Position numbers and translations under genes: made by a program. A model generated the notes under the pieces. The model was not told where the DNA came from, made no database searches, and worked only from the letters and a program-made list of their open reading frames with translations. Positions 52,911 to 62,467 of a stretch of 64,000 nucleotides of DNA are shown in pieces. Source of the DNA: Rhodobacteraceae bacterium HLUCCA08 (GTDB taxonomy: Bacteria > Pseudomonadota > Alphaproteobacteria > Rhodobacterales > Rhodobacteraceae); assembly GCA_001314655.1 (NCBI GenBank), contig LJSF01000006.1, positions 1 to 64,000 of the forward strand, written 5' to 3'. The number at the start of each line of letters is the position of its first letter. Position 1 is the first letter of the stretch.

Positions 52911-53684
52911 TCAGGCCGATCGGCGAAAGCCCCGGCGGCCGGCGGCATAGGCCCGCACCGCATCGCCGAAGGCGCAGAACAAGGGCCGCGAGACCGGATC
53001 ATTCGCCGCATTCCATTCCGGGTGCCATTGCACAGACAGGGTAAAGCCCGGCGCGCCCTCGACATAGATCGCCTCGGGCGTGCCGTCCGGGGCGTGGCCG
53101 TCGATCACGATCCGGGCGCCGGCGGTCTTGATCCCCTGGCCGTGCAGCGTGTTGGTCAGCACCTGGGCGGCGCCGAACAGCCGGTGGAACGGTCCGCCTT
53201 CGGCCAGGGTGACGACATGGCGCAGGGCGAACTTTTCCTCCAGCGTACCGTCGGGCGGCATCCGGTGATTGTCCCGCCCGGGCAGGTCGCGAATCTCGGG
53301 GTGAAGCGTGCCGCCCAGGGCCACGTTCACCTCCTGGAACCCGCGGCAGACCCCCAGGAACGGCTGGCCACGCTCGACGCAGGCGCGCACCAGCGGCAGG
53401 GTGATCGCGTCGCGGCCCCGGTCGAAATCGCCATGCGCCGCGGTCGCCGGTTCGCCATATTCCTCGGGATGGACATTGGGCCGGCCGCCGGTCAGCAGAA
53501 AGCCGTCGCAGGTCTCCAGCAATTCCTCGACCGTGACCAGGCCCGGATCGGCGGGCACGATCAGCGGCAGACAGCCCGACACCTGCGCCACGGCGCGGGA
53601 ATTCATCGTCCCGCCCGCATGGGTCGGATATTCATCGTTGATCAGGTGCGAATTTCCGATGATGCCGACGACGGGGCGTGCCAT
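52911..53684 (-). CDS. Gamma-glutamyl-gamma-aminobutyrate hydrolase family peptidase (C26)
   Basis: This 257-aa class I glutamine-amidotransferase-like hydrolase resembles PuuD, which releases GABA from gamma-glutamyl-GABA in putrescine breakdown. The nucleophile cysteine is in FLGVCRGFQEVNVALGG, and the catalytic His-Glu pair is in SVQWHPEWNA. The DGFLLTGGRPNVHPEEYG segment is typical. The substrate is unproven; a link with the putrescine-forming decarboxylase at 35 kb is possible but the genes are far apart. AAGGGAAGG precedes ATG 53684. It is divergent from the P450 gene. Confidence 0.9.
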   Translation of the reverse strand: MARPVVGIIGNSHLINDEYPTHAGGTMNSRAVAQVSGCLPLIVPADPGLVTVEELLETCDGFLLTGGRPNVHPEEYGEPATAAHGDFDRGRDAITLPLVRACVERGQPFLGVCRGFQEVNVALGGTLHPEIRDLPGRDNHRMPPDGTLEEKFALRHVVTLAEGGPFHRLFGAAQVLTNTLHGQGIKTAGARIVIDGHAPDGTPEAIYVEGAPGFTLSVQWHPEWNAANDPVSRPLFCAFGDAVRAYAAGRRGFRRSA

Positions 53685-53761
53685 GCCTTCCCTTTCCTGC
53701 TGTAGTGGTTAGATATCCCTGACGCGCCCGCGATGCAAAGGCCCTGTCCGCAGGGCGCCCC

Positions 53762-53773
53762 TGCACCGGTGCA
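53762..53773. promoter_or_regulatory. Perfect 12-bp palindrome in a divergent promoter region
   Basis: TGCACCGGTGCA lies 27 bp before the P450 start codon and 77 bp before the C26 peptidase start codon. A perfect 12-base palindrome in this 116-bp divergent spacer is a plausible operator for either gene. No regulator gene is adjacent. Confidence 0.4.
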
Positions 53774-53800
53774 CGTTGGTGGCGGTATGATGGGGTGGTG

Positions 53801-55009
53801 ATGAAGGTCGACCTGCACAGCGACGCGTTCCTGCGGCACCCGGGCGCCGGCAGCCGGACCCTGCGTGACCAGGCCGAACTTGTCCGGATGCACCTGCCGA
53901 TCCTGGGGCCGGTCTGGGTCACCACGACCCATGCCGCCGCGCATCAGGTGCTGTCGGACGCCGTGACCTATGTCCGCAACCCCGCCAATGCCGGGGGCAA
54001 GCCGCCCGAAAAGGTCTATTGGTGGGTGCCGCGCTTCGTCCATCCGCTGTTCCGCAACGTGACGCTGATGGATGGCGCGGATCACCAGCGGCTGCGCAAG
54101 CTGGTCACCGATGCCTTCTCCAGCCGCGGGATCGACGCCATGCGCCCGCGGATCGAGGCGATCGCCGACGACCTGCTGGACCGCCTGCCCAGGGACCGCC
54201 CCGCCGACCTGGTCGCGGGGTTCAACCGGCTGCTGCCGATGCTGGCGATCTGCGAACTGCTGGGCGTGCCCGAGGCGGACCGCGCCAGGGTCTCGGCCTG
54301 GGTCGAACCGGTCAGCCGGGTCCGCAGTCCGATCAGCTTTCTGCGCGCCGCGCCGGGCCTTTATCGCATGTCGCGCTATTTCCGCGCCGATTTCGAAGAG
54401 GTCCGCCGCAGCCGCCGCCCCGGCCTGATCCGCGAACTGGTCGAGGTGCGCGACGGCGCCGACAAGCTGTCGGATGACGAATTGCTGGCCATGGTCGTCG
54501 CGGTCTTCATCGGCGGGTTCGACACCACGACGCACCTGATCGGCAATGCTCTGGTGACGCTGCTGCAGGCGCCGGAGCTGGCCCGGTCGCTGCAAGAGGA
54601 TCCGCGCCGGATCACCTTCTTCATCGAAGAGGTGATGCGCTATCATTCGCCGGTCATGTTCACCAACATGTTCCATGTCACCACCCCGACCGAACTGGGC
54701 GGGCGGCGGCTGGACCGGGGGGACCGGGTCGTGCCCTTGCTGATCGCCGCCAACCGCGACCCGGCGCGGTTCGACGCAGCCGGCGATTTCGTGCCCGATC
54801 GCAAGCCGAACCGGCACCTGGGTTTCGGCGTCGGCACCCATATGTGCCTTGGCATGCAGCTGGCCCGGGCCGAGGCGACGGTGGCGATCACCCGGTTCTT
54901 CGCCCGCTACCCCGAGGCACGGCTGGCCCGCCCGGTGGACAAGATCCCGATGCTCAAGCGCCTGGGTCTGCGCGGGGTGGCCGAGCTGCCGGTGATCCTG
55001 CAGCCCTGA
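53801..55009 (+). CDS. Cytochrome P450
   Basis: This 402-aa soluble bacterial P450 has all core motifs: the I-helix oxygen-binding GGFDTT, the ExxR pair in EEVMRYH, and the heme-binding [17 protein letters not shown] with its cysteine ligand. The N-terminus has no membrane anchor. The substrate is unknown, and no ferredoxin or reductase gene is nearby, so it depends on general redox partners. ATG 53801 is chosen over two upstream in-frame GTG codons. The last 56 bp overlap the convergent DUF2256 gene. Confidence 0.94.
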   Translation: MKVDLHSDAFLRHPGAGSRTLRDQAELVRMHLPILGPVWVTTTHAAAHQVLSDAVTYVRNPANAGGKPPEKVYWWVPRFVHPLFRNVTLMDGADHQRLRKLVTDAFSSRGIDAMRPRIEAIADDLLDRLPRDRPADLVAGFNRLLPMLAICELLGVPEADRARVSAWVEPVSRVRSPISFLRAAPGLYRMSRYFRADFEEVRRSRRPGLIRELVEVRDGADKLSDDELLAMVVAVFIGGFDTTTHLIGNALVTLLQAPELARSLQEDPRRITFFIEEVMRYHSPVMFTNMFHVTTPTELGGRRLDRGDRVVPLLIAANRDPARFDAAGDFVPDRKPNRHLGFGVGTHMCLGMQLARAEATVAITRFFARYPEARLARPVDKIPMLKRLGLRGVAELPVILQP

Positions 55010-55142
55010 GACCCCGGCACCGATCCGAGCAATAGCGCACCCGGTCCCAGTCGCGCGCCCATTTGCGGCGCCAGGAAAAGGGCCGACCGCAGGTTGCGCA
55101 AACCCTGGTCGGAAGTTCGGATTTCCGGCGCATTTTCGGCAT
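54954..55142 (-). CDS. DUF2256 zinc-ribbon-like small protein
   Basis: This 62-aa protein matches DUF2256: [26 protein letters not shown] followed by VRYCSDRCR, with four cysteines as two CxxC-like pairs suited to zinc. Its function is unknown, but the family is commonly found beside photolyase/cryptochrome genes, as here. Its ATG comes one base after the photolyase stop codon, so the two are translated from one mRNA. The C-terminal tail beyond the domain ([18 protein letters not shown]) is antisense to the P450 gene end and probably a read-through extension. Confidence 0.88.
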   Translation of the reverse strand: MPKMRRKSELPTRVCATCGRPFSWRRKWARDWDRVRYCSDRCRGLRAAGSPAARPPRADPGA

Positions 55143-55143
55143 G

Positions 55144-56616
55144 TTACAGATCAAGGCTCAGCTGTCGACCGTCACCCCGCCGGGGGCTGCGCCGCTTGCG
55201 GCTGGCATGTTTGCGGACCACCTGCGCGGCCTCGTCGCGAAATCCGTCGCCGCGCCGAACGGCCCCGATCCGCGCGCGCGCCTGGCGCGCCGCTTCGGCC
55301 ACATCCACGATCGGCGGCGGATAGGGCAGCCGCGCCGCGCCCTCCCAGCGCCAGGGCTCCTGCAGCAGGGCGTCGGGCACCGCGGCCAGTTCCGGGCACC
55401 AGCGACGGGTGAAGGCGCCGGTCGGGTCCTGGTCGTGCCCCTGCTTGATCGGGTTGTAGATCCGCAGCGTGTTCATTCCCGTGGTGCCCGATTGCATCTG
55501 CACCTGGGACCAGTGGATGCCCGGTTCGTAATCGGTGAACATCCGCGCCAGATGCAGACCGGTTTCGCGCCAGTCCAGCCACAGGTGACAGGCGGCGACC
55601 GACATCAGCATCGCCCGCATCCGGAAATTGAGCCATCCGGTGGCGATCAGCGACCGCATGCAGGCATCGACGAAGGGCAGACCGGTGTCGCCCCGCGCCC
55701 AGGCGGTGCGGCGGGTCGGAGCGTCGTCCCGCAGACCCGCATAGGCAGAATGCATCGGGTGGAATTCGATCGCCGGCTGGTCCTCGAGCTTCTGGATGAA
55801 ATGATCCCGCCAGGCGAGCCGCGCCTGAAAGGATTTCAGCGACCCGGCCCAGCCGTCGCGGCTTCCCCGCAGGGCGCGTTGGCGCGCGGCGGTGGCCTGA
55901 ACGGCCTCGCGGATCGTCAGGCTGCCCAGGGCGAAATGCGGCGACAGGCGCGAACAGGCATCGGCCGCGGACAGCGGCGCGGACATCGCGCTGCGATAGC
56001 TTTGCCCCCGGTCGGTCAGGAAGCTGTCGAGCAGTTCCAGCGCCCGGCCGCGCCCGCCGTTCTGGCGCCCCGGGCAGGGATCCGGGGCCAGCCCCAGGGA
56101 CGCCGCGTCGGGCCAGGGATCCGACGGCAGGACGACTCCGGTCAGCGAGGCTGGCGCCGGCAGCGGGTCGGCCCGCATCACCGCATCGCGCCGGGCCTGC
56201 CAGCGGTCGCGGCTGTCCAGCCGGCGCACCACCCCCGAGGCCGGGAATTCGCGCCAGGGCACGCCCTGCGCCCGGGCCCAGGCCGCCACCGCCCGGTCGC
56301 GGGCATAGGTCCAGCCATTGCCGGTTTCCTCGTGGCTCAGCAGCGCGGTGATCGGGCGGTGCCGGTGCAGATCGGCCAGCACCTGCGGCGCTTCGCCCAC
56401 CTTGATGCAGAGCGGGGCGCCGCGCCGGCGCAGCGCGTCGTCCAGCGCGTCCAGCGTTTCCCGCAGGAAGGCATGATGGCGCCCCGAGGCATCGGGCTGC
56501 GCCCAAAACCCGGGCTCGACCACGTAAAGCGGCAGAACCGGCGCACCGGCCGGCACCGCGGCCAGCGGCGCATGATCGACGACGCGCAGGTCGCGCTTGA
56601 ACCAGACCAGATGCAT
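55144..56616 (-). CDS. Deoxyribodipyrimidine photolyase/cryptochrome family protein
   Basis: This 490-aa flavoprotein repairs UV pyrimidine dimers with blue light or acts as a cryptochrome. The N-terminal alpha/beta domain begins [20 protein letters not shown]. The FAD-binding helical domain has [27 protein letters not shown] and [14 protein letters not shown], then [25 protein letters not shown]. The FAD and tryptophan-path regions look intact; the type (class I photolyase or a bacterial cryptochrome group) cannot be settled by eye. It is divergent from pepN across 88 bp and is coupled to DUF2256 downstream. Confidence 0.93.
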   Translation of the reverse strand: MHLVWFKRDLRVVDHAPLAAVPAGAPVLPLYVVEPGFWAQPDASGRHHAFLRETLDALDDALRRRGAPLCIKVGEAPQVLADLHRHRPITALLSHEETGNGWTYARDRAVAAWARAQGVPWREFPASGVVRRLDSRDRWQARRDAVMRADPLPAPASLTGVVLPSDPWPDAASLGLAPDPCPGRQNGGRGRALELLDSFLTDRGQSYRSAMSAPLSAADACSRLSPHFALGSLTIREAVQATAARQRALRGSRDGWAGSLKSFQARLAWRDHFIQKLEDQPAIEFHPMHSAYAGLRDDAPTRRTAWARGDTGLPFVDACMRSLIATGWLNFRMRAMLMSVAACHLWLDWRETGLHLARMFTDYEPGIHWSQVQMQSGTTGMNTLRIYNPIKQGHDQDPTGAFTRRWCPELAAVPDALLQEPWRWEGAARLPYPPPIVDVAEAARQARARIGAVRRGDGFRDEAAQVVRKHASRKRRSPRRGDGRQLSLDL

Positions 56617-56704
56617 GGGCCCGATCTAGTCCGCGACGGCACCGCGCCAAGGCTTGCGGCGGCCGCGCCTTGCCCTATCCTCGCCGACGAAAGAGAGGTC
56701 CGCC

Positions 56705-59338
56705 ATGCCCAGGGATGCCCAAACCGCGATCCACCTGAAGGATTACACACCCCCCGCCTACCTGATCGACCGGGTCGAGCTGGTGTTTCGCCTGGATCCG
56801 GCCCGCACCCGCGTGACCTCGCGCATTGCGTTCCGGCCCAACCCGCAGGCCACCGGGCGCGACTTTTTCCTGCATGGCGAAGGCTTGACCCTGATCCGGG
56901 CGCGGATCGACGGGGCCGAGATCACCCCGCGGCTGGTAGAGGGCGGGCTGGAAGCGGATGTGCCCGACGCGCCCTTCACCTGGGAGGCCGAGGTCGAGAT
57001 CGCGCCCGAGGGCAATACCGCGCTGGAGGGGCTTTACATGTCGAACGGCATGTTCTGCACCCAATGCGAGGCCGAGGGGTTCCGCAAGATCACCTATTAC
57101 CCCGACCGGCCCGACGTGATGGCCGAATTCCACGTCCGCATCGAAAGCGACCTGCCGGTGCTGCTGTCCAACGGCAACCCCGCGGGCCAGGGTCCGGGCT
57201 GGGCCGAATGGCACGATCCCTGGCCGAAACCGGCCTATCTGTTCGCCGTGGTCGCCGGGGATCTGCGGGCGCTGTCCGATCGGTTCACCACCCGGTCCGG
57301 CCGCGTGGTCGATCTGAACATCTGGGTCCGTCCCGGTGGCGACGAGGCCAAGCGCGACTTCGGCATGGCGGCGCTGAAAGCCTCGATGCGCTGGGATGAA
57401 GAGGTTTATGGCCGAGAGTATGACTTGGACATTTTCAATATCGTGGCCGTCGATGATTTCAATATGGGGGCGATGGAGAACAAGGGGTTGAACATTTTCA
57501 ACACCAGCTGTGTTCTTGCCTCTGCCGAAACCTCGACCGACGCGGATTTCGCGCGGATCGAGGCGATCATCGCCCATGAATATTTCCACAACTGGACCGG
57601 CAACCGGATCACCTGCCGCGACTGGTTCCAACTATGCCTGAAAGAGGGGCTGACCGTGTTCCGCGATCGGCAATTCTCGGGCGACATGCGCGGCCATGCG
57701 ATGCAGCGGATCGGCGATGTCCAGGCCCTGCGCAGCCGGCAGTTCCGCGAGGATGACGGCCCTCTGGCGCATCCGGTGCGGCCCGAAAGCTTTGTCGAGA
57801 TCAACAATTTCTACACCGCGACGGTCTATGAAAAGGGCGCCGAACTGATCGGGATGCTCAAGCGGCTGGTCGGTGATGCGGGCTATGCCCGGGCGCTGGA
57901 TCTCTATTTCGACCGCCTTGACGGACAGGCGGCCACGATCGAGGATTGGCTTGCGGTCTTCGAGGAGGCCACCGGCCGCGACCTGGGGCAATTCAAGCGC
58001 TGGTATGGCCAGGCCGGCACGCCGCGGCTGTCGGTGACCGAGGACTGGGAGGACGACGCGTCCCGGCCCCCGAGCCGGGACCTCGACCAGGACCCCGGCG
58101 ACGAGGCCCCGGATCAAGTCCGGGGCGGCCGCTATACCCTTCGGTTCAAACAGGAAACCCCGCCGACCCCGGGCCAGCCCGACAAGGCGCCCGTGGTCCT
58201 GCCGATCGCCGTCGGCCTGCTGGGGCCGAATGGCGACGAGATGCGGCCGACCACGATCCTGGAAATGACCGAAGCCGAGCAGAGCTTTGTCTTCGACGGT
58301 CTTTCGACACGACCGATCCCGTCGATCCTGCGCGGCTTTTCCGCCCCGGTGATCCTGACCGGCGACCGGCCCGCCAGCGAAAAGGCGTTTCTGCTGGCCC
58401 ATGACACCGACCCGTTCCGGCGCTGGGAATCCGCGCGCGAACTGGCGATGGATTGCCTGGTGGCGATGGTCCGCGACCGGGAAGCGCCCGATACGGCCTT
58501 CCTTCAGGCGCTGCACGGCGCCCTGCGCGATGCCGACAGCGACCCGGCGTTTCGCGCGCATCTTCTGGCCCTGCCCGGCGATGACCAGATCGCCAGCACC
58601 CTGGCCGAGCGCGGCACCGTTCCCGATCCGCTGGCGATCCATACGGCCCGCGACCGCCTGGCCCAGGCGATGGCCGAAGAGATGGCCGGCACTCTGGATG
58701 CGCTGTATCGCACTCACCAGGTGACCGACCCCTACGCCCCCACCGCCGATCAATGCGCGAACCGCGCCCTGACCAATGCCGCGCTGCGGCTTCTGATGCA
58801 TGTGGACGCGGATTACACCCGCGCCGAGGCGCAATACGCCGCCGCCGACAACATGACCCAGCGGCTGGGCGCGCTGGCCGCGCTGCTGCCCCATGACCAG
58901 GGCACCGCGGAACTGGAGGACTACCAGGATCGGTTCGCCGGGGATGCGCTGGCGATGAACAAGTGGTTCGCGATCCAGGTCGCCCATGCCAATCCGCAGG
59001 TCGCCGTGACATATGCGGACGGCCTGACGCAACACCCCGATTTCAATATGAAAAACCCCAACCGGTTCCGCGCGGTCTTTGGCGCTTTGGCCGGCAACCA
59101 TGCCGGGTTCCACGCCGCCGACGGGCGCGGCTACGACCTGCTGGCGGATTGGCTGATCCGGCTGGACGCTCTGAACCCGCAGACCGCCGCCCGGATGTCG
59201 ACCGCGTTCGAGACCTGGCCGCGCTACGATGCCGACCGCCAGGCCAGGATCCGCGCCGCGCTGCAGCGGATCGCCGGCACGGCCGGGTTGTCGCGCGATC
59301 TGGCCGAGATGGCGGGGCGATTGCTGAAGGCCGGCTGA
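56705..59338 (+). CDS. pepN: Aminopeptidase N with a palindromic-repeat insertion
   Basis: PepN (877 aa) is a cytosolic M1 zinc aminopeptidase. The exopeptidase motif is GAMENKG, and the zinc site is HEYFHNW with the third ligand glutamate 18 residues on, in CLKEGLTVFRD. The C-terminal helical domain is complete. At about residues 450-477 the normal turn between SVTEDW and RYTLRFKQETPPTPG is enlarged by about 25 residues (with SRPPSRDLDQDPGDEAPDQV). These residues are encoded by the two-hairpin repeat at 58060-58126. The frame is kept and the site is a surface loop of the family, so activity is probably retained. GAGAGG precedes ATG 56705. Confidence 0.95.
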   Translation: MPRDAQTAIHLKDYTPPAYLIDRVELVFRLDPARTRVTSRIAFRPNPQATGRDFFLHGEGLTLIRARIDGAEITPRLVEGGLEADVPDAPFTWEAEVEIAPEGNTALEGLYMSNGMFCTQCEAEGFRKITYYPDRPDVMAEFHVRIESDLPVLLSNGNPAGQGPGWAEWHDPWPKPAYLFAVVAGDLRALSDRFTTRSGRVVDLNIWVRPGGDEAKRDFGMAALKASMRWDEEVYGREYDLDIFNIVAVDDFNMGAMENKGLNIFNTSCVLASAETSTDADFARIEAIIAHEYFHNWTGNRITCRDWFQLCLKEGLTVFRDRQFSGDMRGHAMQRIGDVQALRSRQFREDDGPLAHPVRPESFVEINNFYTATVYEKGAELIGMLKRLVGDAGYARALDLYFDRLDGQAATIEDWLAVFEEATGRDLGQFKRWYGQAGTPRLSVTEDWEDDASRPPSRDLDQDPGDEAPDQVRGGRYTLRFKQETPPTPGQPDKAPVVLPIAVGLLGPNGDEMRPTTILEMTEAEQSFVFDGLSTRPIPSILRGFSAPVILTGDRPASEKAFLLAHDTDPFRRWESARELAMDCLVAMVRDREAPDTAFLQALHGALRDADSDPAFRAHLLALPGDDQIASTLAERGTVPDPLAIHTARDRLAQAMAEEMAGTLDALYRTHQVTDPYAPTADQCANRALTNAALRLLMHVDADYTRAEAQYAAADNMTQRLGALAALLPHDQGTAELEDYQDRFAGDALAMNKWFAIQVAHANPQVAVTYADGLTQHPDFNMKNPNRFRAVFGALAGNHAGFHAADGRGYDLLADWLIRLDALNPQTAARMSTAFETWPRYDADRQARIRAALQRIAGTAGLSRDLAEMAGRLLKAG
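58060..58126. repeat. Dispersed palindromic repeat inserted in frame in pepN
   Basis: Hairpin 1 has arms GTCCCGGC (58060-58067) and GCCGGGAC (58074-58081) with loop CCCCGA. Hairpin 2 has arms GCCCCGGA (58106-58113) and TCCGGGGC (58119-58126) with loop TCAAG. Loop sequences, arm lengths and order match the intergenic copy at 29972-30024, while stem bases differ in compensating pairs. The insertion keeps the pepN frame open. Confidence 0.82.
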
Positions 59339-59414
59339 GCCCGCATATGAGGGCTGTTCGCGCCGTGGTCCGGGCGATATCCTGTCGCCGTGTCGATCCT
59401 GCGGAGTATGTGCC

Positions 59415-59945
59415 ATGCCGGTGATTCTGGGTCTGCTCGCCCTGGCGGCGGGGGTGGTGTTCTGGATGATGCGGGCGCAAGGCGCGGCGAACACGGCGCG
59501 CGACGTGGCCGACATGGCCCAGGACGTGCGCCTGGCCGCGCGCCGCTTCGGGTTTCGGCGCCGCGCCGATATCCACCCGGCCGAAAGCATCGAGGACCCC
59601 AAACTGGCCGTCGCCGGCATTGCCGTGGCCTTTGCCGAGCTTGACGACCTGCCCACGGCCGAGGATCGCGCCCGGCTGCACGTCGCCTTGCGGGCGGTGC
59701 TGCGGATGTCGGACGCCGACGCGCAGGAGATGGAGGTCCTGGGCCGCTGGCTGATGACCCAATGCGGCGGGCCGGATGCCACCATCGCGCGGCTGTCGCG
59801 CAAGCTGTTCCGGCTCGATGGCGGCGGTCATGCGGATGCCCTGGACGACATCCTGACCCGGATCACCGACGCCGCCGGCAAGGCCCCGTCCCGGCGCCAG
59901 GCCGAGGCGCTGGAGGATATCGCCCGCGCCCTGCGGCCCAGATGA
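59415..59945 (+). CDS. Membrane-anchored hypothetical protein, 176 aa
   Basis: I do not recognise this protein with certainty. One N-terminal membrane helix (MPVILGLLALAAGVVFWMM) is followed by a soluble, mainly helical domain with IEDPKLAVAGIAVAFAELDDLPTAEDRARL and EMEVLGRWLMTQCGG. The helical layout faintly recalls TerB-like domains, but no metal motif is evident. GGAG lies eight bases before ATG 59415. It lies 76 bp after pepN on the same strand and is followed by the acyltransferase gene. Confidence 0.7.
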   Translation: MPVILGLLALAAGVVFWMMRAQGAANTARDVADMAQDVRLAARRFGFRRRADIHPAESIEDPKLAVAGIAVAFAELDDLPTAEDRARLHVALRAVLRMSDADAQEMEVLGRWLMTQCGGPDATIARLSRKLFRLDGGGHADALDDILTRITDAAGKAPSRRQAEALEDIARALRPR

Positions 59946-60096
59946 CCCGGGCCCGGCCCCGAACAGGCGCGACACCTGCCCGCATCATGGCAAGCATCCG
60001 CCATATGAGCGAAAAACCGCGGGCAGGGCTGCCAATTTCCGCGACTCTGTGCCAATGTCGCGAGGATGTTACACCCTTAGGCGCAAGTGGCGCGTG

Positions 60097-60966
60097 ATGA
60101 CAGCCAGAGACCGCATAGACCCCCTGATCGAGGAACGCGCCCCCTGGCTTTACGCGCGCAGGCCCGGCACGCGCCTGATCCGCGGCGCGCTGTTCAAGAC
60201 CCTGTCCTATGATCGCACCATCGCCCTGGCCGAAGAATATCAGGACTGGAGTTCGCACGACCTGATGATCGACCTGTTCGGCATGCTGGGCCGGCAGCTT
60301 CAGGTCCAGGGATTGCACCATGTGCCGCATTCCGGGCCGGCCCTGGTGGTCGCCAATCACCCGACCGGGATCGCCGACGGCATCATGCTGTACGGGCTGC
60401 TGTCCAGGACCCGGCCCGACACCTATTTCTTTGCCAACAAGGACATCCTGCGCGCCGTACCGCAGATGGAGGACATGATCGCCCCGGTGGAATGGCGCAA
60501 GGAAAAGCGCAGCCACGGCAAGACCCGCGAAACCATGGCCTATGTCCGCAAGGCCGCCGAACAGGGCCGGATGGGGGTGATCTTTCCCTCGGGCCGGCTG
60601 GCCAAGAGGCGCTGGCTGCAATTGCACGAACGGCCCTGGATGGCCTCGGCGGCGATGCTGGCGCGCAAGTTCGACCTGCCGATCGTCCCGATCAACATCC
60701 GGTCGCGCAACTCGGTGCTGTTCTACCTGTTCGACCGGATCCACCCGACCCTGCGCGACATCACCCTGTTCCACGAGATGCTGAACAAGGCCCGCCAGCC
60801 CTATGCCATCACGGTCGGAGAGCCGATTTCCCCCGCCGCGCTGCCGGCCAAGGCCGAGGACGGGATCGCGATGCTGCGCCGCGCCACCCTGGCGCTGGGC
60901 GATGCCGACGGCCGGCCCACGGTCAACATGGTGCGCGCCAGCCGCAAGCCCCTGCCCCGGACCTGA
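60097..60966 (+). CDS. Lysophospholipid acyltransferase family protein (PlsC-like)
   Basis: This 289-aa protein belongs to the glycerolipid acyltransferase superfamily. The acyltransferase motif reads VVANHPTGIADGIML, with five and not four residues between His and Asp, a spacing seen in a subgroup. The later block MGVIFPSGRLAKRR corresponds to the substrate-binding motif (FPEGxxS in PlsC), and LPIVPINIRSRNS to the fourth motif. It may acylate lysophospholipids or ornithine-type lipids. ATG 60097 is chosen from the conserved start; the ribosome-binding site is weak. It converges with the transglycosylase gene with no spacer. Confidence 0.82.
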   Translation: MTARDRIDPLIEERAPWLYARRPGTRLIRGALFKTLSYDRTIALAEEYQDWSSHDLMIDLFGMLGRQLQVQGLHHVPHSGPALVVANHPTGIADGIMLYGLLSRTRPDTYFFANKDILRAVPQMEDMIAPVEWRKEKRSHGKTRETMAYVRKAAEQGRMGVIFPSGRLAKRRWLQLHERPWMASAAMLARKFDLPIVPINIRSRNSVLFYLFDRIHPTLRDITLFHEMLNKARQPYAITVGEPISPAALPAKAEDGIAMLRRATLALGDADGRPTVNMVRASRKPLPRT

Positions 60967-61803
60967 TCAGCCCGGCGCGTCCATCGTCGACACGACCCGT
61001 GCCTCGGGCCGCGATTCGGGGCGGAGCGAGACCATGACCGCCAGTTGCGGCCGGCAATATTCCTGTGCCCGCGTCCAGGCGGCCATTTCGGCGATCTTGG
61101 TGCGGTTGGTCATCGGCCCCCAATCGGCGGCGACACCGCGCCAGCGGGTATCGCGCAGGGCGATGGCGTTGTCGCGCGGGACGGTCACGTTCATGATCCG
61201 CACCGCGCAGGACAGGTTGTCGCCCGGATCGGTCAGCGCGTCCCCGGTGCGGGCCCGGCAGCCATAGCGCCGGGCGGTATCGGGATAGATCTGCAGCAAT
61301 CCGTACCACAGCCCGCCGCCGCCCACCGCCTCGGGGCGCCAGGTGCTTTCGTGCTTGGCCAGCGCGCTCATCATGCCGACCCAGAAGGCGCGGCGCAGCT
61401 CGGGCGGGTTGTCGGTATAGGCCGGGCACCAGGTCGCGATGTCGCGCGGCACGGTCTGTTCCAGCCGCGTGCCGTGATTGCGCAGGGCGGTCATCGCGGC
61501 GCGGGTCCAGGCCTCGCTGCCGCGGATATGGTCCCAGCGGGCGTCGGGCATGTAGACGGACCGCATCATCGGGCGCGGCGTGTCCGGGCCCGGACGGTTG
61601 ACCGCGACCGGATGGCGGATCATCCAGACGGGCCGCGCGGCGGGGCGCAGCGCCGCAAGGCGCGCGTGGTCGGCCTGCGCCTGCGCGGCGGCGGCATCGG
61701 CCCGCGACAGGGGCCTGGTGTCGGTCTGCGGCCCGTCGGCACTTGCGGCGGCGGCAAGCGTCAGGGCCGCGATCCCCCCCAGGATCAGGCGTCTGGCGAA
61801 CAT
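60967..61803 (-). CDS. Secreted lytic transglycosylase, SLT domain
   Basis: This 278-aa protein has a signal peptide (MFARRLILGGIAALTLAAAASADG) and a C-terminal lysozyme-like SLT domain (about residues 140-245). The catalytic glutamate lies in ALAKHESTWRPEAVGGGGLW, followed by GLLQIYPDTARRYGC. It is predicted to cleave peptidoglycan in the periplasm. ATG 61803 is the start that gives a proper signal peptide; the open frame runs to 61893. Its stop codon abuts that of the acyltransferase gene. Confidence 0.85.
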   Translation of the reverse strand: MFARRLILGGIAALTLAAAASADGPQTDTRPLSRADAAAAQAQADHARLAALRPAARPVWMIRHPVAVNRPGPDTPRPMMRSVYMPDARWDHIRGSEAWTRAAMTALRNHGTRLEQTVPRDIATWCPAYTDNPPELRRAFWVGMMSALAKHESTWRPEAVGGGGLWYGLLQIYPDTARRYGCRARTGDALTDPGDNLSCAVRIMNVTVPRDNAIALRDTRWRGVAADWGPMTNRTKIAEMAAWTRAQEYCRPQLAVMVSLRPESRPEARVVSTMDAPG

Positions 61804-62005
61804 GGGCCGGAAGATGCCCCGCCGCGCGACCGCTTGGCAAGAATAAAGGAAGCCATTTCCAAGCCCTGGCCGCCATCCTTCATTTCGCCCCATATCGGCG
61901 ACATGCGCCCCGACCTGCCGCTATATCCGGGCCTTCCGGGGGGTTGCACCAGCGGCGAAAACCCGCCTGAATGGGGCCCGACACAAAAGCCGCGAAAGCC
62001 CCCCC

Positions 62006-62413
62006 ATGTCCGTCCGCTATGCCCGCTACATCCCCGCGCTGTTCTTCGCGATGGCCGTGACCAACCTCGGGATGGGGCTGACGCTGGTGTCGCAGACCGG
62101 CGAATTCCAGTTCCCGGTCGTGATCGGCGCGGTCCTTCTGGTCGCCGCGCTGTCCATGTGGCGGGCGCGGATGATGGTGCTGCATGACGACCGGCTGGGC
62201 CTGCAGAACCCGATGGGGATGGAGCTGCGCCGCTACCGGTTCGACCAGCTGCGGATCGAGACGACGGGCAAGGGCCGCGTCCTCTATGGCACGGCACCGG
62301 GCAAGGCGCCGAAACGGCTGCTGGCCGAAACCGGGCTGACCTATGACCGGGCCGATGCGCGCGCCCTGCTGGATGCGCTGACCCGGCGCCTGCAGGCTCC
62401 GGGCCGCGCTTGA
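62006..62413 (+). CDS. Small membrane protein of unknown function
   Basis: This 135-aa protein has two N-terminal membrane helices (about residues 8-29 and 36-53) and a soluble C-terminal part. The latter begins RMMVLHDDRLGLQNPMGMELRRYRFDQLRIE, resembling the PH-like domains of small bacterial membrane proteins. No function is known. The start is supported by the hydrophobic segment, though the ribosome-binding site is weak. It lies 54 bp upstream of gatB on the same strand and may share its transcript. The 202-bp spacer to the transglycosylase gene contains no visible gene. Confidence 0.7.
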   Translation: MSVRYARYIPALFFAMAVTNLGMGLTLVSQTGEFQFPVVIGAVLLVAALSMWRARMMVLHDDRLGLQNPMGMELRRYRFDQLRIETTGKGRVLYGTAPGKAPKRLLAETGLTYDRADARALLDALTRRLQAPGRA

Positions 62414-62467
62414 AGCGGCGCGGGGCTTGGACTAGAGCATGGGGCCACACCCGATGCGGAGGCCCCG

